Assembly (NCBI GenBank): GCA_935421135.1
Contig: OW285193.1
Coordinates: 14,494,099-14,558,098, forward strand
DNA from: Bugulina stolonifera
Taxonomy: Eukaryota; Bryozoa; Gymnolaemata; Cheilostomatida; Bugulidae
Length of the DNA stretch: 64,000 nucleotides
Direction: 5' to 3'
A program made the translations under genes and the position numbers. The notes beneath the pieces are model-generated. The model saw nothing but the letters and a program-made list of their open reading frames with translations. It ran no database searches and had not been told where the DNA came from. Position 1 is the stretch's first letter; the number at the start of each line of letters is the position of its first letter. This document shows positions 11,574 through 24,260 of this stretch, one piece after another.

Positions 11574-14500
11574 ATGGCGGCACCTATTATAATTCATCAT
11601 CAGCACTTGATACCAGTGAATATTGGAGGACCTTTTGTGCCGGCAGCACCCTTGCCAGCATCACATACTTTACTATCCCCTGGTTATTTACCGCACGTTC
11701 TTCCTTCACCGACAGCGACACTATGCCATCCCGCACAACACCAACAGCAGCAGCAGCAATCAGCACTGTCCAATTATAATAGCATGCTTATCAACTACAG
11801 GTAAGGATACACTTCTTTATTCTTGATCAGCGTGTGCCGTAAGTTACAACCTTTGCAAAATACTGTATTTTTTTCCAACTTGTCAGTCCTGTTTTAGCTT
11901 CAAATTCGATCTTTTGTGTACAAACAATGTGTGAATATCTTCATATTACCACCCTGTAAGTGGGAGACGATGCAATTTTCAACGTGCTCGCAGATGTGAA
12001 ACATTACAAAAAATAAAACAATTATGTCACATATATGTAGCACATCTATGGGACATGGTTATTTGAGAATCAACCCAATTCACAAATGTTTTGGTTAACT
12101 TGCGATACACAATTATATTTCAATTATAATCGGCTGCTCGGCGTGGTTGGTTAGGTGTATTAGGTTGCGGTGGACAAAACTTGTAGTTAACTGATGGTGA
12201 ACAAGAATTCAGGAATTCACAAATACTTATAATATCTGTTCTTTGATACTGTCGTTCCTGTATTTCCAACAGGCTTTAACAACATTACAGAGTGTAGAGG
12301 AATATAGTTCAATAGTTCAATTGATCCACCCAACCAAATATCTGTCTGAGAGGTTGAAGTGCCAACTCAAGTGCTTTTTGTTACATAATGCCTTTCAGAA
12401 GTCATTATGACTATTCATAATCTCTTTGAAAGGTCTTGTTATTCTTTGAGTCATAATCCTCCACATATAATTAAAATATTCCGCCAGAAATAATAAATTG
12501 GTTTCATGGTGAAGTGTCATAACTCATAAAATTCATTAACTCTTCTCCCTGCAGTGTGAGCATTCATGTTCCCACCACTCCGTACAGAAGGTGGATACTA
12601 GTTGGCCAGTGTAAACCGAGTGTTCCTTCCCTTTGGTCAGTGTGTGACCCATTTGTCTGAGTTATTTCTCCCACAGAATTGATTCTGTGGCCCATCGTCA
12701 AACAAAACACTATATTATTTCAACGTGACAGCTCAGAGATGGCCCATTTGATTAATTGCCGTTGACACATTTTCCACTGCGTTATTATGGTAATAAGGCT
12801 GGTGGCTGAATCTTGGGGAAAATAACATCATTGCTAGTTAAAAACTGAGGTCCATTAAATTTTAAGGCATTTCTTACTTGAATATGTTTAGAAGCAAATG
12901 TACCATGCTGTTAGCAACAAATGTACCATGCTGTTAGCAACAAATGTACCATGCTGTTAGCAGCAAGTGTACCATGCTATTAATGAACTCTCTCTTTACT
13001 TTAGTATGGAGCTGGTTTGGCATGGCGAATTCAACAGACTATTCCAAAGCTTTTTACCAAACAAGTGGGTACTGAATCCAACATTTTCACTACCAAAGGG
13101 AAGGAAATGGACAATGTTTAAAGACAGTGCAAAAGTTAGATTTTTATGTCAGGTGAGTGTCCTATGACTTTAATATGAGTGTCCTATGCCTTTAATATGA
13201 GTGTCCTATGCCTTTAATATGAGTTTCTAAGTCGATATGTAGATCCCTAGATGAGTAAGGTGGGATCCTGGGAGGTTGTCAAATCAGCGCATCTGCATCC
13301 AGCAAATTCTACAAAATGGAGATAGCTATTGTAGGAACCATCTCAGCCATTAGTACAACTTCATTGCCGGTTTACAAGTGATAAAAAGGTTTCAAGTGTC
13401 TGGATTCTGTGTCACCTGTTTTGAATTATTCAACAGTCCTCAGAAACTGTAGATAAATTTAGATAATATGCTAAATGTGTGACTGGGAATTTAGATTCTA
13501 TAAACTTAATCCTTGGCAACAACTCTAATTTACCCAGAATATTGGTTTGGGAAAGTAGAAAGTGGTATTGAGAGCAACCTGCTTGGTGATGCAGAAATCA
13601 CCTGAGTTTGCAAATTTAATTCCAGTGTTGTTATTAATTTGTATTGAAAATATTCAGAGATAGGAAAGTAGAAATGCAAAATAGGTATAAAAAACCAATA
13701 TTCTTGTTTTGTTTTTAAACCCGTGGTATCGAAGTAAGTCTATAAATTGGAATTACAAAGATAGGAATCTATATCAGGGTTCTCATGTGACCTAGTCTAA
13801 TTGGTAGAAGATTAGGCTGTGTGCGTAGGCAATGTACATGACATGTATTAGTTAGTAGAAGGGGTTGAACAGACTGTATGCTGTATCTATTATAAAGGTC
13901 TTAAGTTCATCCTATATAATTAAAGCACTCGAATTAATAGAGTTTTCACTCAGAAAAAACTCCCCATAAATACAATCTATTCGTTGCTAATGGTACATTT
14001 TTAATTATTTGAAATCTGACAGCATATAAAAATTTTGTTAACTTTTTTCATCTATTCCGTAACTTGGTATAAAATCATTGGTGAGATTTTTATCCTAAGA
14101 TGGTGTCAGTTGGCAGGTAGGCTTATACCTAGTCTAGAGTATACTTGTACATACATGTAGTCTGTGAGACAGTGTATCGCCATGATCTGACTCTGTTGAT
14201 ACTCGTCCTTCGTGAGTTCTAGTTCCACTCAAACATGTCGAAGGCCGGTATTCGCTTCTTAAAAGCAATCTCATGGATCTTTGCAGTGGTGACTGCACTA
14301 AATACTGTCATTAAGTATAATAAATGAAATCTGGCGATTCCAAAACTGTATAAAGACAGAAGGAATGGTCACATAAGCTCAAACTGTGGGTTACTGTAAC
14401 TCTTTACTAATATTATATTTTTTTTACTTCTCCTCCAGCTCTTCTCCTTTGGGATAGCCACTTTTTGTATTAATAGCCTGTAGTTCTATACAACTACTAA

Positions 14501-17500
14501 TCCATGTCAATGTGCAGTCACCTCTGCCACCCAATCTATATTTCGATTAGACTCTGGTTACATTATCTTTTACCCAGCTGCACATATATGACAATAATCT
14601 AAATACTAGCATATAAATGTATATTAATTGCTCTCTGTTGAACATTACATTTTAACAGTACCAATGCAAGCACCATATTTCATATTATTTACTTGCTCAT
14701 AAAGTTAATACCAGGTAGTACCAGCAGGAATTGTTAGGCTGAGCATGTATTATCCACTCCCACCATACAAGACAAAAGGGTTAATCCAGAAGGATTAACT
14801 GTCCATCGTCTAGTAGAACATATCCAAGTGAAGTGTTTATTAGTACAGCGCTGTACCCTCCCCTGTAGCTGTAGGACTATCTATCCTAAACCTAAATTAT
14901 GTTTGGTTTGTTGGTGGCCATCAGCACAGTCCTACTTTAAGACTCTGTAATATTGATAATTCTTGGCAATATTAAACTGGGGATTGGTGGGGATTTATAG
15001 ACCATAATCCTGCTGAACCCAGGCAATTGTTAAATGAGCATACCATGGGCAATATTGCCTGCATCTAGATATGCACACATGTAGTCTCCAATTATAGGAG
15101 AGATGAACCTTGTTGCTGTATTCAGACAACATCAATTTAATCCATGGTAACAGGCTAGAGGAACACTTGGCAATTGTACATATATGTTGAATGGTAACGT
15201 TATCTTAGACTAGTTCCGTTACCATACTGAAAGCCATTGATAACCATCTTTATGCTAGATATAGAACTACAATAGTCAAAGTTAATTTAATTCAATCTCT
15301 GTTCATTTCTGTAGGAATGCTCCCATGGCTGGACAAGCATGAAAGGACGAGTTGTATTTTGGTTCACTTTCGACGAGCAGCGAAATTTAGGTCTAGTTTT
15401 GTTTAGATTATTTGGGCAGCGCTGCCAGTCATGCTCTCCGAAGCTGTTTGAGCACGCCATGTGGTACCCAGAGGAGGTCATCAAGGTAAGCCCTTATTTC
15501 TGCATGGTCATAGCCACAATTCTAACCAGAGGTACACCCTAAGGGCTGGGCTTGAGCCTCACGCCTCCGCGTGTCTAATAGACACATGCATGCCTAATCC
15601 AATCCACTATAATTAACTCAGCTGAGGGGCGTGTGATGTAGTGCAGCTATGTGGGGTGTGTGTGTAATTACTTTATGTGCTTAAATAAAAATATAATGTA
15701 TATTAAAATACACATAATATTAGGTCTATGTTATTCTAATAGTTTAAGTAATTGCACTGGACCATGGTTACATTACAGCATAGGGTGCAGAAAACATTAA
15801 ATGAATATTAATTACGAATAAGTGTATACGATTAAAAACTAATAAGTTATCTCAAAGACTGTTGTGTGTTGACCATATTTGGAGTGGTGACTTTGGGTGT
15901 AGAGCTATGTGATTGTTGGTAATGATATATTAAAATCTAGAAACCCACTTTTCCGAAACAATGAATACATTATGCAAATTTACAAGTGTGCCAACTGCCA
16001 AATACAAGTAGCTTACAATATTGGAACCAAATGCCATTACGAAAATAGATGACTCTGCAGTGTGTGCTCCTAATACCCGCCCTCCCCTACTCTCTCATCA
16101 ATAGATACTCTCCAGCTGTGGATCATTGATTAGAATATTACCAATAACTCACCCAGTCTACGCACACCACTGTCACACCACGCCCCTTTGGAATCTGTCA
16201 CTTTTTTACAACTACTTCACTTAATTATATGCTTGGTTTTTTTACTATAGACGATATTAGAAAAAGTTGACTGTTGTCAATATACATTGTAATTAATAGT
16301 TTTATATTGTTATACAACAAAAAATCAACAAAAAATGAGATAATGAGATAGTTTACCCAACTTCTGAAGAGGTAAAATAGTGAAATAATGACCCTGGGGT
16401 CGTTCTTTCACTACTTATTGGCCCATCAGTTTGGATTACAGTCGTTGAAGTGGACATACCTGATCACTGAAATTGACAGTTCTTGATTCTTAACAAATGA
16501 TATAAAAATGTAATAATGGAGGTTCAAGGGTGAAAAAATGAAATCATTGCATGACATCACCAAACCTATCTATTGCCTGCAGTAAGCAAGCACTGCATTA
16601 TACTTCTTTTCACGTGTTGCATATCACCTGACTTCATTTGAAGCTAGAAGAGAAAACTTGTTAACAGGCAGTTTTATATCGTTTGTCCTGCTTTTTGAAA
16701 AATGAGATTTTGTTAGCTTATTAAACTGTTGGTGACAGACAATGCACAGACATACACGTTTATGTTTTAGGTAGTGGGTAACATCTTTAACAGGATAGGC
16801 CAGGAATATTACGGTTTCTACAGCCCTCCTGTGAGGATAGACAGACGTGCTGGTAAACCAAGATCCCAACACAACGCAACTCTCTGTCAAGCCTGTGCCG
16901 AAGGTAGGTTGGTAGCTACTAACACATAGACATTAGACTGAATTCACTAGCTGTCCATTATTTGAACAGAAAATTTGTACTCATCAGTTTCCATCAACTT
17001 AAAATGGCCTCTTCATGGGTGTATTCATGTATTTATATACTCCAAGTGTGAATCGGATATGGAGTAGGTTAGTTTTAAAAGATGTGCTTGAACCCTTATA
17101 TCAGGCTACATGTACATGCACTTCATAGCGTATAGTGACAGCCACCTACATGTACAGTATATTCTATCTAGGCAGTTAATGCTTTAATTAGCAAAAACAA
17201 TTTTACCATCAATTTGACAGAGATTGTATTTTTTTCAGTAAATAAAATATAACTTCCACTAGGTTAATTATAGCCCTACATTATACACAAAGAATATATC
17301 TATCAGAGCCATTCATCATGCACTTTTTGCAAAGCCTTAGCTCCTTATTTGGTAGCAGCGGAATGTAGCACACTTTCAATTAACTGTCAATAATATTACT
17401 AAAAGTATTTGGCAAGTTAATTATTATTTTCACTGGGTGGTTTGGTAAATGCAGTTGGCAACAGCCAACTTGCAGTGGAATAGATAATTGGTAAACTCCT

Positions 17501-18298
17501 TGTGGCAAGGCAAAACATAGATAATAGGAATGTAGAACTAAAGTTATTCTACAATACTTGATCAACTTGAGTTGAAAAAATGACTTGTTTTTCAGTTGCT
17601 AGTAAACTGTTGAATGAAAATAATGCAGTTTTATGTAACCAATAGACAATGAAATCGGCCTGGACTAATATTGAGATGACGTGTGTGGGTGTAAACGTGG
17701 CAATGTGGCTTTTTTATACCAATCGTTATCCCACCTACATGACTGTATGAGTGGATTTTATGTAATTTGGGAATAAGTCTCACACATGTTTTGATTCTAA
17801 AAATGTAAAGAATCAAGTAGCTAGCTCTCACTGTAATGAATTCTATAGAGGTTAGAGCAGTGCTATCCAACTACATGCGCACTGTATACCAATACAAGTA
17901 TTGGAGTGAAAACCAACTTTACCATAGGATTATTACTTTGTAGCAGTTAAATATTTCTTTGAAAAGTACCAATATTATACTATTATTGTTTCTTCCATTT
18001 AGGTATTTGCCCTGGTGAGTTTGATTCATCGGTGGAGACTTTCGGTTTATATAGACGAAGTTCAAGGATGTCTACATCAACGGGAAGGTCGCATTCTGGG
18101 TCCGTCTCTTCTCAGTATAGCATGGACATGAGCTCTATGAGTTCTATAGCATCTGAGTCAGTAATCTATTCGTCTGCATCGTCTGAAGTCGCTTCAGAGA
18201 TGGCGTTCGATGAGTCACCATTAGATACAGTATCTGACTCAGAGAGTACGGCGGATGGGGAGGAACCTGCAGCCAATGAGGACAGTCTGAATGAATAG
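11574..18298 (+). CDS. RTP-family 3CxxC zinc-finger protein (receptor-transporting-protein-like)
   Basis: There are five exons: 11574-11800, 13005-13152, 15315-15485, 16771-16903 and 18003-18298. All junctions are GT-AG and the model encodes 324 residues. The 3CxxC zinc-finger domain shows CQEC at 124-127 followed by HGWTS, CQSC at 162-165 inside LFRLFGQRCQSCS, and CQAC at 221-224 followed by EGIC. These match the order and spacing of vertebrate RTP1-4, including the YYG motif (195-197). The vertebrate proteins help surface delivery of chemosensory and opioid receptors, and RTP4 is interferon-linked; whether this homologue does so is unknown. The N-terminus is Pro- and Gln-rich (a Q run near residue 62). 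The C-terminal 90 residues are rich in Ser and acidic residues with no membrane segment, unlike RTP1/2. The start is the first ATG (CAACATGGCG), next to a mildly GC-richer leader. Confidence in the family is high; orthology to a particular RTP is not claimed. Confidence 0.88.
12893..12977. repeat. 23-bp tandem repeat in intron 1 of the RTP-like gene
   Basis: About 3.5 copies of AAATGTACCATGCTGTTAGCAAC lie directly before the intron 1 acceptor at 13004. The last copy has diverged (AGCAGCAAGTG, GCTATTA). Confidence 0.9.
13153..13227. repeat. 22-bp tandem repeat starting at a 5' splice site
   Basis: About 3.4 copies of GAGTGTCCTATGCCTTTAATAT begin with the intron 2 donor itself (GTGAGTGTCC). 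Later copies read ATGAGTGTCC, so the donor-like word is repeated downstream with a disrupted GT. Confidence 0.9.
14235..14327 (+). CDS. Possible nested 30-residue membrane micropeptide
   Basis: A short open frame in intron 2 of the RTP-like gene, on the same strand, encodes a 30-residue peptide beginning MSKAGIRFLKAISWIFAVV. It has a basic amphipathic start, one hydrophobic span of about 17 residues and a basic tail (IKYNK). The ATG context (AAACATGTCG) is good and AATAAA overlaps the stop codon. I do not recognise the family. It could be a genuine small mitochondrial or ER membrane peptide, a retrocopy fragment or chance; a 31-codon frame is not statistically rare. Confidence 0.25.
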   Translation: MSKAGIRFLKAISWIFAVVTALNTVIKYNK

Positions 18299-18948
18299 CA
18301 CACTACTCATGACTTGATTGACGGATATAGAACCTGAAATAGACATACCAAAGGCAAACATTCAGCTGAGAGCAGACTAACCGGTGAATGGGGCTAAAAA
18401 TCTGTGGAAGTTGGGAATGTGGTGGGACGGCAGTTTTGTAGGTGTTATAATGTCCTATGGATGATTGGAGATTCACAGAACGGATAATAATAGCAAGGCT
18501 ATTACTTACAAACACATACTCTTAAATTAAAGAGGATGAAAACAAACTCAACAATTAAAGGGGATTCTAACTTTCAACATCTTTAAAATAGTTTGTTTGA
18601 AAACTGAGGAGAATATGATGGCCAAAGATTATTTAAATAGCTTAGTATAATCCCTGGATAATGTAAAAGTTAAACTCTTTTAAACAAAATAGTTCACTTG
18701 GCTTAACCTCTTAAATGTCTTATCTGCACTTAAATTAAAAATAATAATAATAATAATATGTATTCATATTTTTATATCTTCAAGACTGTGTTGGTTATAA
18801 GTCAGACTAATTTATATTTATGTTTTGTGCATTGCAATTTTATTGCATTATTTTTTATTTCGCTTCAATATGCTTCTGAACTTGATTACTGCGTAGGTTG
18901 TTAAAATTTTAATGTACTTATAATATTATTTTCTTTTTCAGCTGACTC

Positions 18949-18954
18949 AATAAA
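18949..18954 (+). terminator. Polyadenylation signal AATAAA, likely RTP-like gene
   Basis: A canonical AATAAA lies about 650 bases after the stop codon, following a T-rich stretch. Assigned by position. Confidence 0.4.
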
Positions 18955-20848
18955 TTAAGTAAACTCAGTAAACTCAGCTTGAACTTTATAGATAAAAGAA
19001 ATCTAGCTATGGTAGCCATTTGTTCAGTTGCCTATGTAGTTACCATGATGCCAGCTGTGGCAAAACTTCTCAAATAAATTACAAAGCTCCAATTTCCTGC
19101 TCAGAATCACCCTGAAAGCTTGCAAATGCTACTTGTAACAACACAAGAGCTTACTCTCATTTATGGGCATTTTGCTACAAATCAACTAAAAATGTTCTTT
19201 TGAGCCGTGGTGATGGTGACTGATAGGCATATGCCAAATATAGCTGGTTGATTCACTCCCCCCCCCCACCACAGTTCTAGATCACTACAGATAGCCATAA
19301 CTATTGACATTCACTTCACCCATTCTACATGTATACTTTCCCTCCGAACCTTATTGATTAGTTTCTGGGTTAGAGACAGTTCAGTCTCCACCTCCTCACA
19401 AAGAAATAATTAATTACTATTTGGAAATCATATTGCAAACTGTTTGTGCTTTTTATTTGATATCTATTGGCATCTTAGTTGCCATGGAGATTGAACTGGC
19501 GTTATACTGTTTCCTTGGCAAGGCTAACAATGAGAGGAAATAAGATTTTTAGAACAGAAATTAGATAAACTGCACAAAGAGAGGTTGATGAGTCTGTATT
19601 AACAGTTCTCTGCAATTTATCATCAATTATCATCAAACTAATAATGTATTATGAATTGTGTAGTAGATTTGTCTTTATTTATTAAGCCTACCCAAACTGG
19701 CCACCATACATACAGACAATTAACTCTTTATTAAAGAAAAAGCAAGGAAAAGTGAGTCATTCATCTTTGACAATACATCACCTTAAGTTTTATCTCGACC
19801 AGTTCCACATCTATGTCTTACACTCATAATAGTGTACAACTCCATAGCGGTTCTGCTTTACAGGGACAAGATAAATAAAGGAAAGACAAATTCAAAACTG
19901 AGCCTAATGAAGCAGGTGCCAACATTATTGGCACTAGAATCAGATCTTGTATGTCCTGAAGGATTTTATGCTCCACTCTGATCTCAGTAATTAGTTGGTA
20001 AATCAATTTGTTAAACAGCAATACATTGGCCAGTTACTGGGCTGTGGTATCACATCTTTTTAGAACTGGTGTCAGGCCACAGTATATGGCCACCTGAGAA
20101 TAATTTGGGACCTGTTTCACCTAAACAGCTTTGTAGGTCGTTTTTCGTTTGTAAAAACTCCTTTTACCGACTCACATTCAGGCAAAACTACCATTGACTG
20201 GAACAATTGTGTACAAAACATATTTTCTTAGATGGAAAATGCTCTACATCAAACAATAGAATATTCTGGTACTTGCCTCCCCTGTCTAGAGACAAGCTGA
20301 TTCTTAGTCGACAGCCTCTTTTTGAGAAAGAACGGCTAAAGAAACTACTAGTAGCCAAGAGAGTGAGAAAATAAAGCAGTCCCTATTTATTACCACATGT
20401 AGTAGCTTTAACTTGATAGCTATAATAAAGCTAATCATGGATTTGTGCTATTAGTAATGGACTGTTAATGGTGGATAAGGGTGAACAATTGAACTTGAAG
20501 GTTTTCATTACAATATTATATTGTGGGATTGGGATGTCTCTGTAATAAATCCCATAGAGAAATACAGCAGATATGCAAGCAACTCACTGTCCCACTGTCT
20601 TCTGTTACCATGTACCAGGTAAGAAGGGTAGACACTTATTTGGTTTGAAATATTATTATATTGCATCTGTAACTTGTAATTACTAGTGGATTTTTTGCCA
20701 AAATAGCCATTTTTAGGTTAAAACTGGGCTGCAGGATAGATCAACAGATTTGGACTATCAATTAATAGATATCACAACCACAAAATATCCACTAACACCA
20801 CCATGTGCTGGTATTGAATGAGATCATTGGACTTTGGAGTCATAATAT

Positions 20849-21646
20849 TGTGATGGTACAGGACATTTGTATACGACTCCAGCTACCTGGGTAAAACCCC
20901 ATAGCACCTTAAGTGCCTAGTAGTTGCCACAGCACTACTCAGCTAACACTCGTACTCTCATACCCAGCTATTCGTATACTCATACTCAACTGTATTGCAT
21001 GTCTAAACCATTCATTTACTGTCTACATACGTGTATCTATGTGTTTATATCCATTCTACTTAGCTATATACCAATGCACATTCATGTATGGCAATTACTG
21101 AGTCTTTTGGTACCTTTTATACCCATGTAAAGAGGCCCGACCTCTCAGAATCCCTTGATATTCATTTTGTACATGAATTGGATGGTTATAAGCAACTTTT
21201 GTATAACCCGACCTATTTTGGATCGGCCGTCGGGCTTCCGGCGGCCATGTTGTTGCGCAACTTCCGGATGACCCTATGTCGTCTTTTCCCAACACTACGT
21301 CGGGCGGAAGTTCTTATACTATATAAAGGACCATGTTTTATCATTCGTTGTCTCAGTCTTCACTTGCTTTCAATAAAGACACGTCTATACTTGATACAGA
21401 GATTTTCACTTCCTTTTGTCAGGTCATTCGCTTAGCGAACCGCCTACTGGGTCGGATCACTCTCTTTCAAGGTATAGTCTGAAGGTCAGACTTGGGACCA
21501 GATGGGCCGTCTCTGGTAGTTACTTGGACTACTGAGACCGCTCGATCTTTCATGTAATGAGAAGGCCTAGCACCACTCAGAGGCACTTCAGTTTTGGGTC
21601 GGTAGTCATCCAAGGACGACCGCACGAAATACCAGAAACCATTACA
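20849..21646 (+). mobile_element. Solo LTR, copy 1 (798 bp, TSD ATAT)
   Basis: The element starts TGTGATGGTACAG, ends ACCATTACA and is flanked by the 4-base direct repeat ATAT (20845-20848 and 21647-21650). It carries a TATA box (TATAAA, 21322-21327) and AATAAA (21372-21377) about 50 bases apart, the arrangement of an LTR promoter and polyadenylation signal. The middle is GC-richer than its surroundings (CGGGCGGAAGTTC). A related LTR at 58999-59982 has the same ends. No internal retrotransposon genes are present, so it is a solo LTR left by recombination. The superfamily is not proven. Confidence 0.88.
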
Positions 21647-21811
21647 ATATTATTATAACTACATGTACATTATATGACTACAATGTATATATTTGCTAGG
21701 TTTGGGGTCAAAACTCAAACTAATGAGATGATACTACTCTCCATTGGAGAGTCTCTAATGATCTCATTCGATACCAGCACATGGCTGTGTTATTGGATAT
21801 ATAGCAAACAT

Positions 21812-22034
21812 ATACATTGTAGCTATATAGTTAGGATGCTGAGCCTTCATGCTGGAGGTTCCAGGTTGAATCCCGTTGTTAGGAAGAGCACCCAGCCACA
21901 ATTGCTCCTGCGCCTCATATAAACTTTGCCATTGGTGAAGTGCCTTCTCCACCCCAAATTAGAAAAAAATGCAGAGCTCTTTAGATCATTGCTTTCTTAC
22001 CTGGGATTAATAGCGAGAAGTAAAATTGGTAAGA
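21812..22034 (+). mobile_element. tRNA-derived SINE, copy 2
   Basis: It shares with copy 1 the tRNA-like head (TTAGGATGCTGAGCCTTCAT, then CCAGGTTGAATCCC as B box) and the body (GCTCCTGCGC, CCCAAATTAGAAAAAAATGC, AGAGCTCTTTAGATC, TTACCTGGGATTAATAGCG). The tail runs into AT-rich simple sequence (TATATAGTTATATAG). Confidence 0.78.
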
Positions 22035-22332
22035 AGTTATATAGTTATATAGTTATATAATAGATATATTAAATAACTTGATTCTCAAAATAACCTCAGT
22101 AAGTTTCTAGTCTCCATCACCTGGCATCAAAGACAAGTAATGCCCAAAATAAATACTGGTTGATTTATTTCTAAACTTTTTCTAAATTGTAATGCCGGTA
22201 TTATCTATGCAGTTTGGTGTACATTAAAAGCTACTTACCTGCGTGTTTACCTGCTTAGTAGCCTAACTTTATCTCCAACAAATCAAATTTATTTGTAGTG
22301 ATAGGCTACAGTCCAATGTTCAGACCTACGGT

Positions 22333-22498
22333 GAAGGGACATTTCGAAAATGTCAGTTCGGAACAGGAAGTTCGTAAAACTTTCTTTTGGAGTTTGGGGG
22401 TTGGGACTTAGGGATTGGAGTTAGGAATTCAGGTTTAGGGTTTGGGGGTTTTGAAGTTTTCGGAACTTCCTGTTTCAAACTGATATTTTCGAACATGC
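22333..22498. mobile_element. Short inverted-repeat (hairpin) element
   Basis: Arms of about 40 bases, containing AACAGGAAGTTC on the left and GGAACTTCCTGTTTC on the right, surround a GT-rich centre with GTTTGGGGGTT words. This looks like a small foldback MITE of about 165 bases. No clear target-site duplication was found. Confidence 0.65.
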
Positions 22499-23202
22499 TG
22501 TATTTATGAGTCAATCAATTCAACAGACTTCCTGATGAGTTTATCTTTATATTAATGAATTAAATAGCAAATATACAGTAATAAATCCAGCAGCAGTATA
22601 TGTAATTCTAGCTTGAGAGCTGTAGCAGAATATGTAGGCCTAGGGCATCTTTACATGCATGTCAATATTTTAATACCAAAGCAATTAGTTATAATCGCAA
22701 GTTATTGATTAGTTTTTGGACAGAAAAAGTGAGGGGGGAATGTCTATGGATAGCCCAATTATTTCAAACTGCATTCATCAATTTTAATGTTAGAGTTGAA
22801 ACTGTCAATTATTTTAATGATAGAAAACCATTGATTACCTGTGATTTAATGGCATGCCAGCAGGTAACAGATCCCCTTTTCCATAAACATTATATTACTA
22901 TTCTGAAGTGTGGTCAGTCAATTTCACGGGATTTATTATTATTGAACTCAGAGTGTCAACAATCAGCCTCAGGTTTCAGATTAATCATTCCCCTCCCAAT
23001 TAGCCTGTGGATGGAGAGGAGGCCCGAGTATAGATTCACCATAATAACAGAATGGCTATATTTTACAGGAAGAGCAACTGGACCAGTTTTATCAGCAGAG
23101 AAGTTCAGCAAGATGCACTTGTTGTTGGGAAACGAGAAGCAGCTACAATTCTCCATCTACATGTAGATGCCAAATTTCATGGTTTATAAGGTAGGGACTT
23201 GT

Positions 23203-23385
23203 ACAGTATTATATTATGTACAGTATGTACAGTATTATATAATGTACAGTATGTACAGTATTATATAATGTACAGTATTATATTATGCACAGTGTGTACA
23301 GTATTATATTACGTACAGTATGTACAGTATTATATTATGTACAGTATGACTTGTACACTATGACTTGTACAGTATTCAGCCATAC
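23203..23385. repeat. TACAGTATTATATTATG minisatellite
   Basis: At least five irregular copies of a unit combine GTACAGTATGTACAGTATTA with ATAATG, followed by shorter CTTGTACAGTATGA variants. Confidence 0.85.
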
Positions 23386-24260
23386 TGCACAAGTCACTAT
23401 GTATTTATTTCTCACTGCACAAGTCACATTATAGACAAGTCATAGCATGCAAGCTGCAAGTCAAGTATCAAGTCATGCACAAGTATAACTAAGACAAGTT
23501 ACACAAGTCAAGTATCAAGCAAACAAGAAACCAGTGATAAGATTACCATTCAATTTATTATTTAATATAATATAATTCATCATTTGGTATTGAAATCCTC
23601 AACAGTAAGGGAAATGAGTTAAGAGAAAATAATGCTAAACATTAAAAACCAAATGTCTATAATGGAAGTGTGCAAACTGCCAAAATGGAAATGCCTCCAA
23701 TGACATCATAAATCAGAGCAGTTAACAATAAATGGCTGAAAGTGTCTGAAAGTTATTTGCCAACAGCAGCTCCTGGTTGTCTTGAATCCATAATATTATA
23801 TGAATATATTATACTTGAACTCAATGAGTTATTGATGAAAATAGATTGGGACTGACTAATGCTAATTTTTTCAAAGATATCTGAGATCAAAATAAATCCA
23901 CAATAAACATTAAACCACGTTGGCATAAATTAATATGATAAGGTAACATTGAGGTTTGGAGTGGAGTGGGTGGGATTGAATAACAAGAAATTCACTGTGA
24001 CTTTTTAACCTTTACACCTTATCTATGGAAAACTGCACGTCCAGGGTCAGTATGTTGGTATAACCAATACACTTCCACATGAACCAGATCTCCAGCGCCA
24101 ATCCTCTGCATTATTCCTCCAGAGACACCAAGAACTGGAGGATTCAGATTTACCTTTCTGTGGAGTAGAAGACATCTTATTATGAAATGTGGAGAGGCTG
24201 TTTGTGTTTGGTAAAGTGACTGACTCTACCAGAGCTCTGACTGACTATCTACACCAACTA

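Larger units (their letters stand above)
18955..24260. other. Intergenic region with mobile elements
   Basis: The spacer between the RTP-like gene (+) and SIL1 (-) holds a solo LTR (20849-21646), a SINE (21812-22034), a hairpin MITE (22333-22498) and minisatellite DNA (23203-23385), followed by CAAGTC-rich sequence to about 23520. An unrecognised open frame without ATG spans 22705-23166. The final few hundred bases probably include the SIL1 3' untranslated region, since TTTATT near 23553 reads as AATAAA on the minus strand. Confidence 0.6.

Noticed and set aside
21088..21435. 115-codon plus-strand frame
   Set aside because: It lies inside the solo LTR (20849-21646), spans its TATA box and polyadenylation signal, and is not protein-like.
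22535..22570. Another CTGATGAG word as a hammerhead candidate
   Set aside because: No GAAA partner or closing stems follow; the same holds for the CTGATGAG near 55151.
22705..23166. 153-codon open frame on the plus strand
   Set aside because: It has no ATG at its start, no recognisable motif and a minus-strand frame overlapping it. It lies beside minisatellite DNA. Length alone is not enough.
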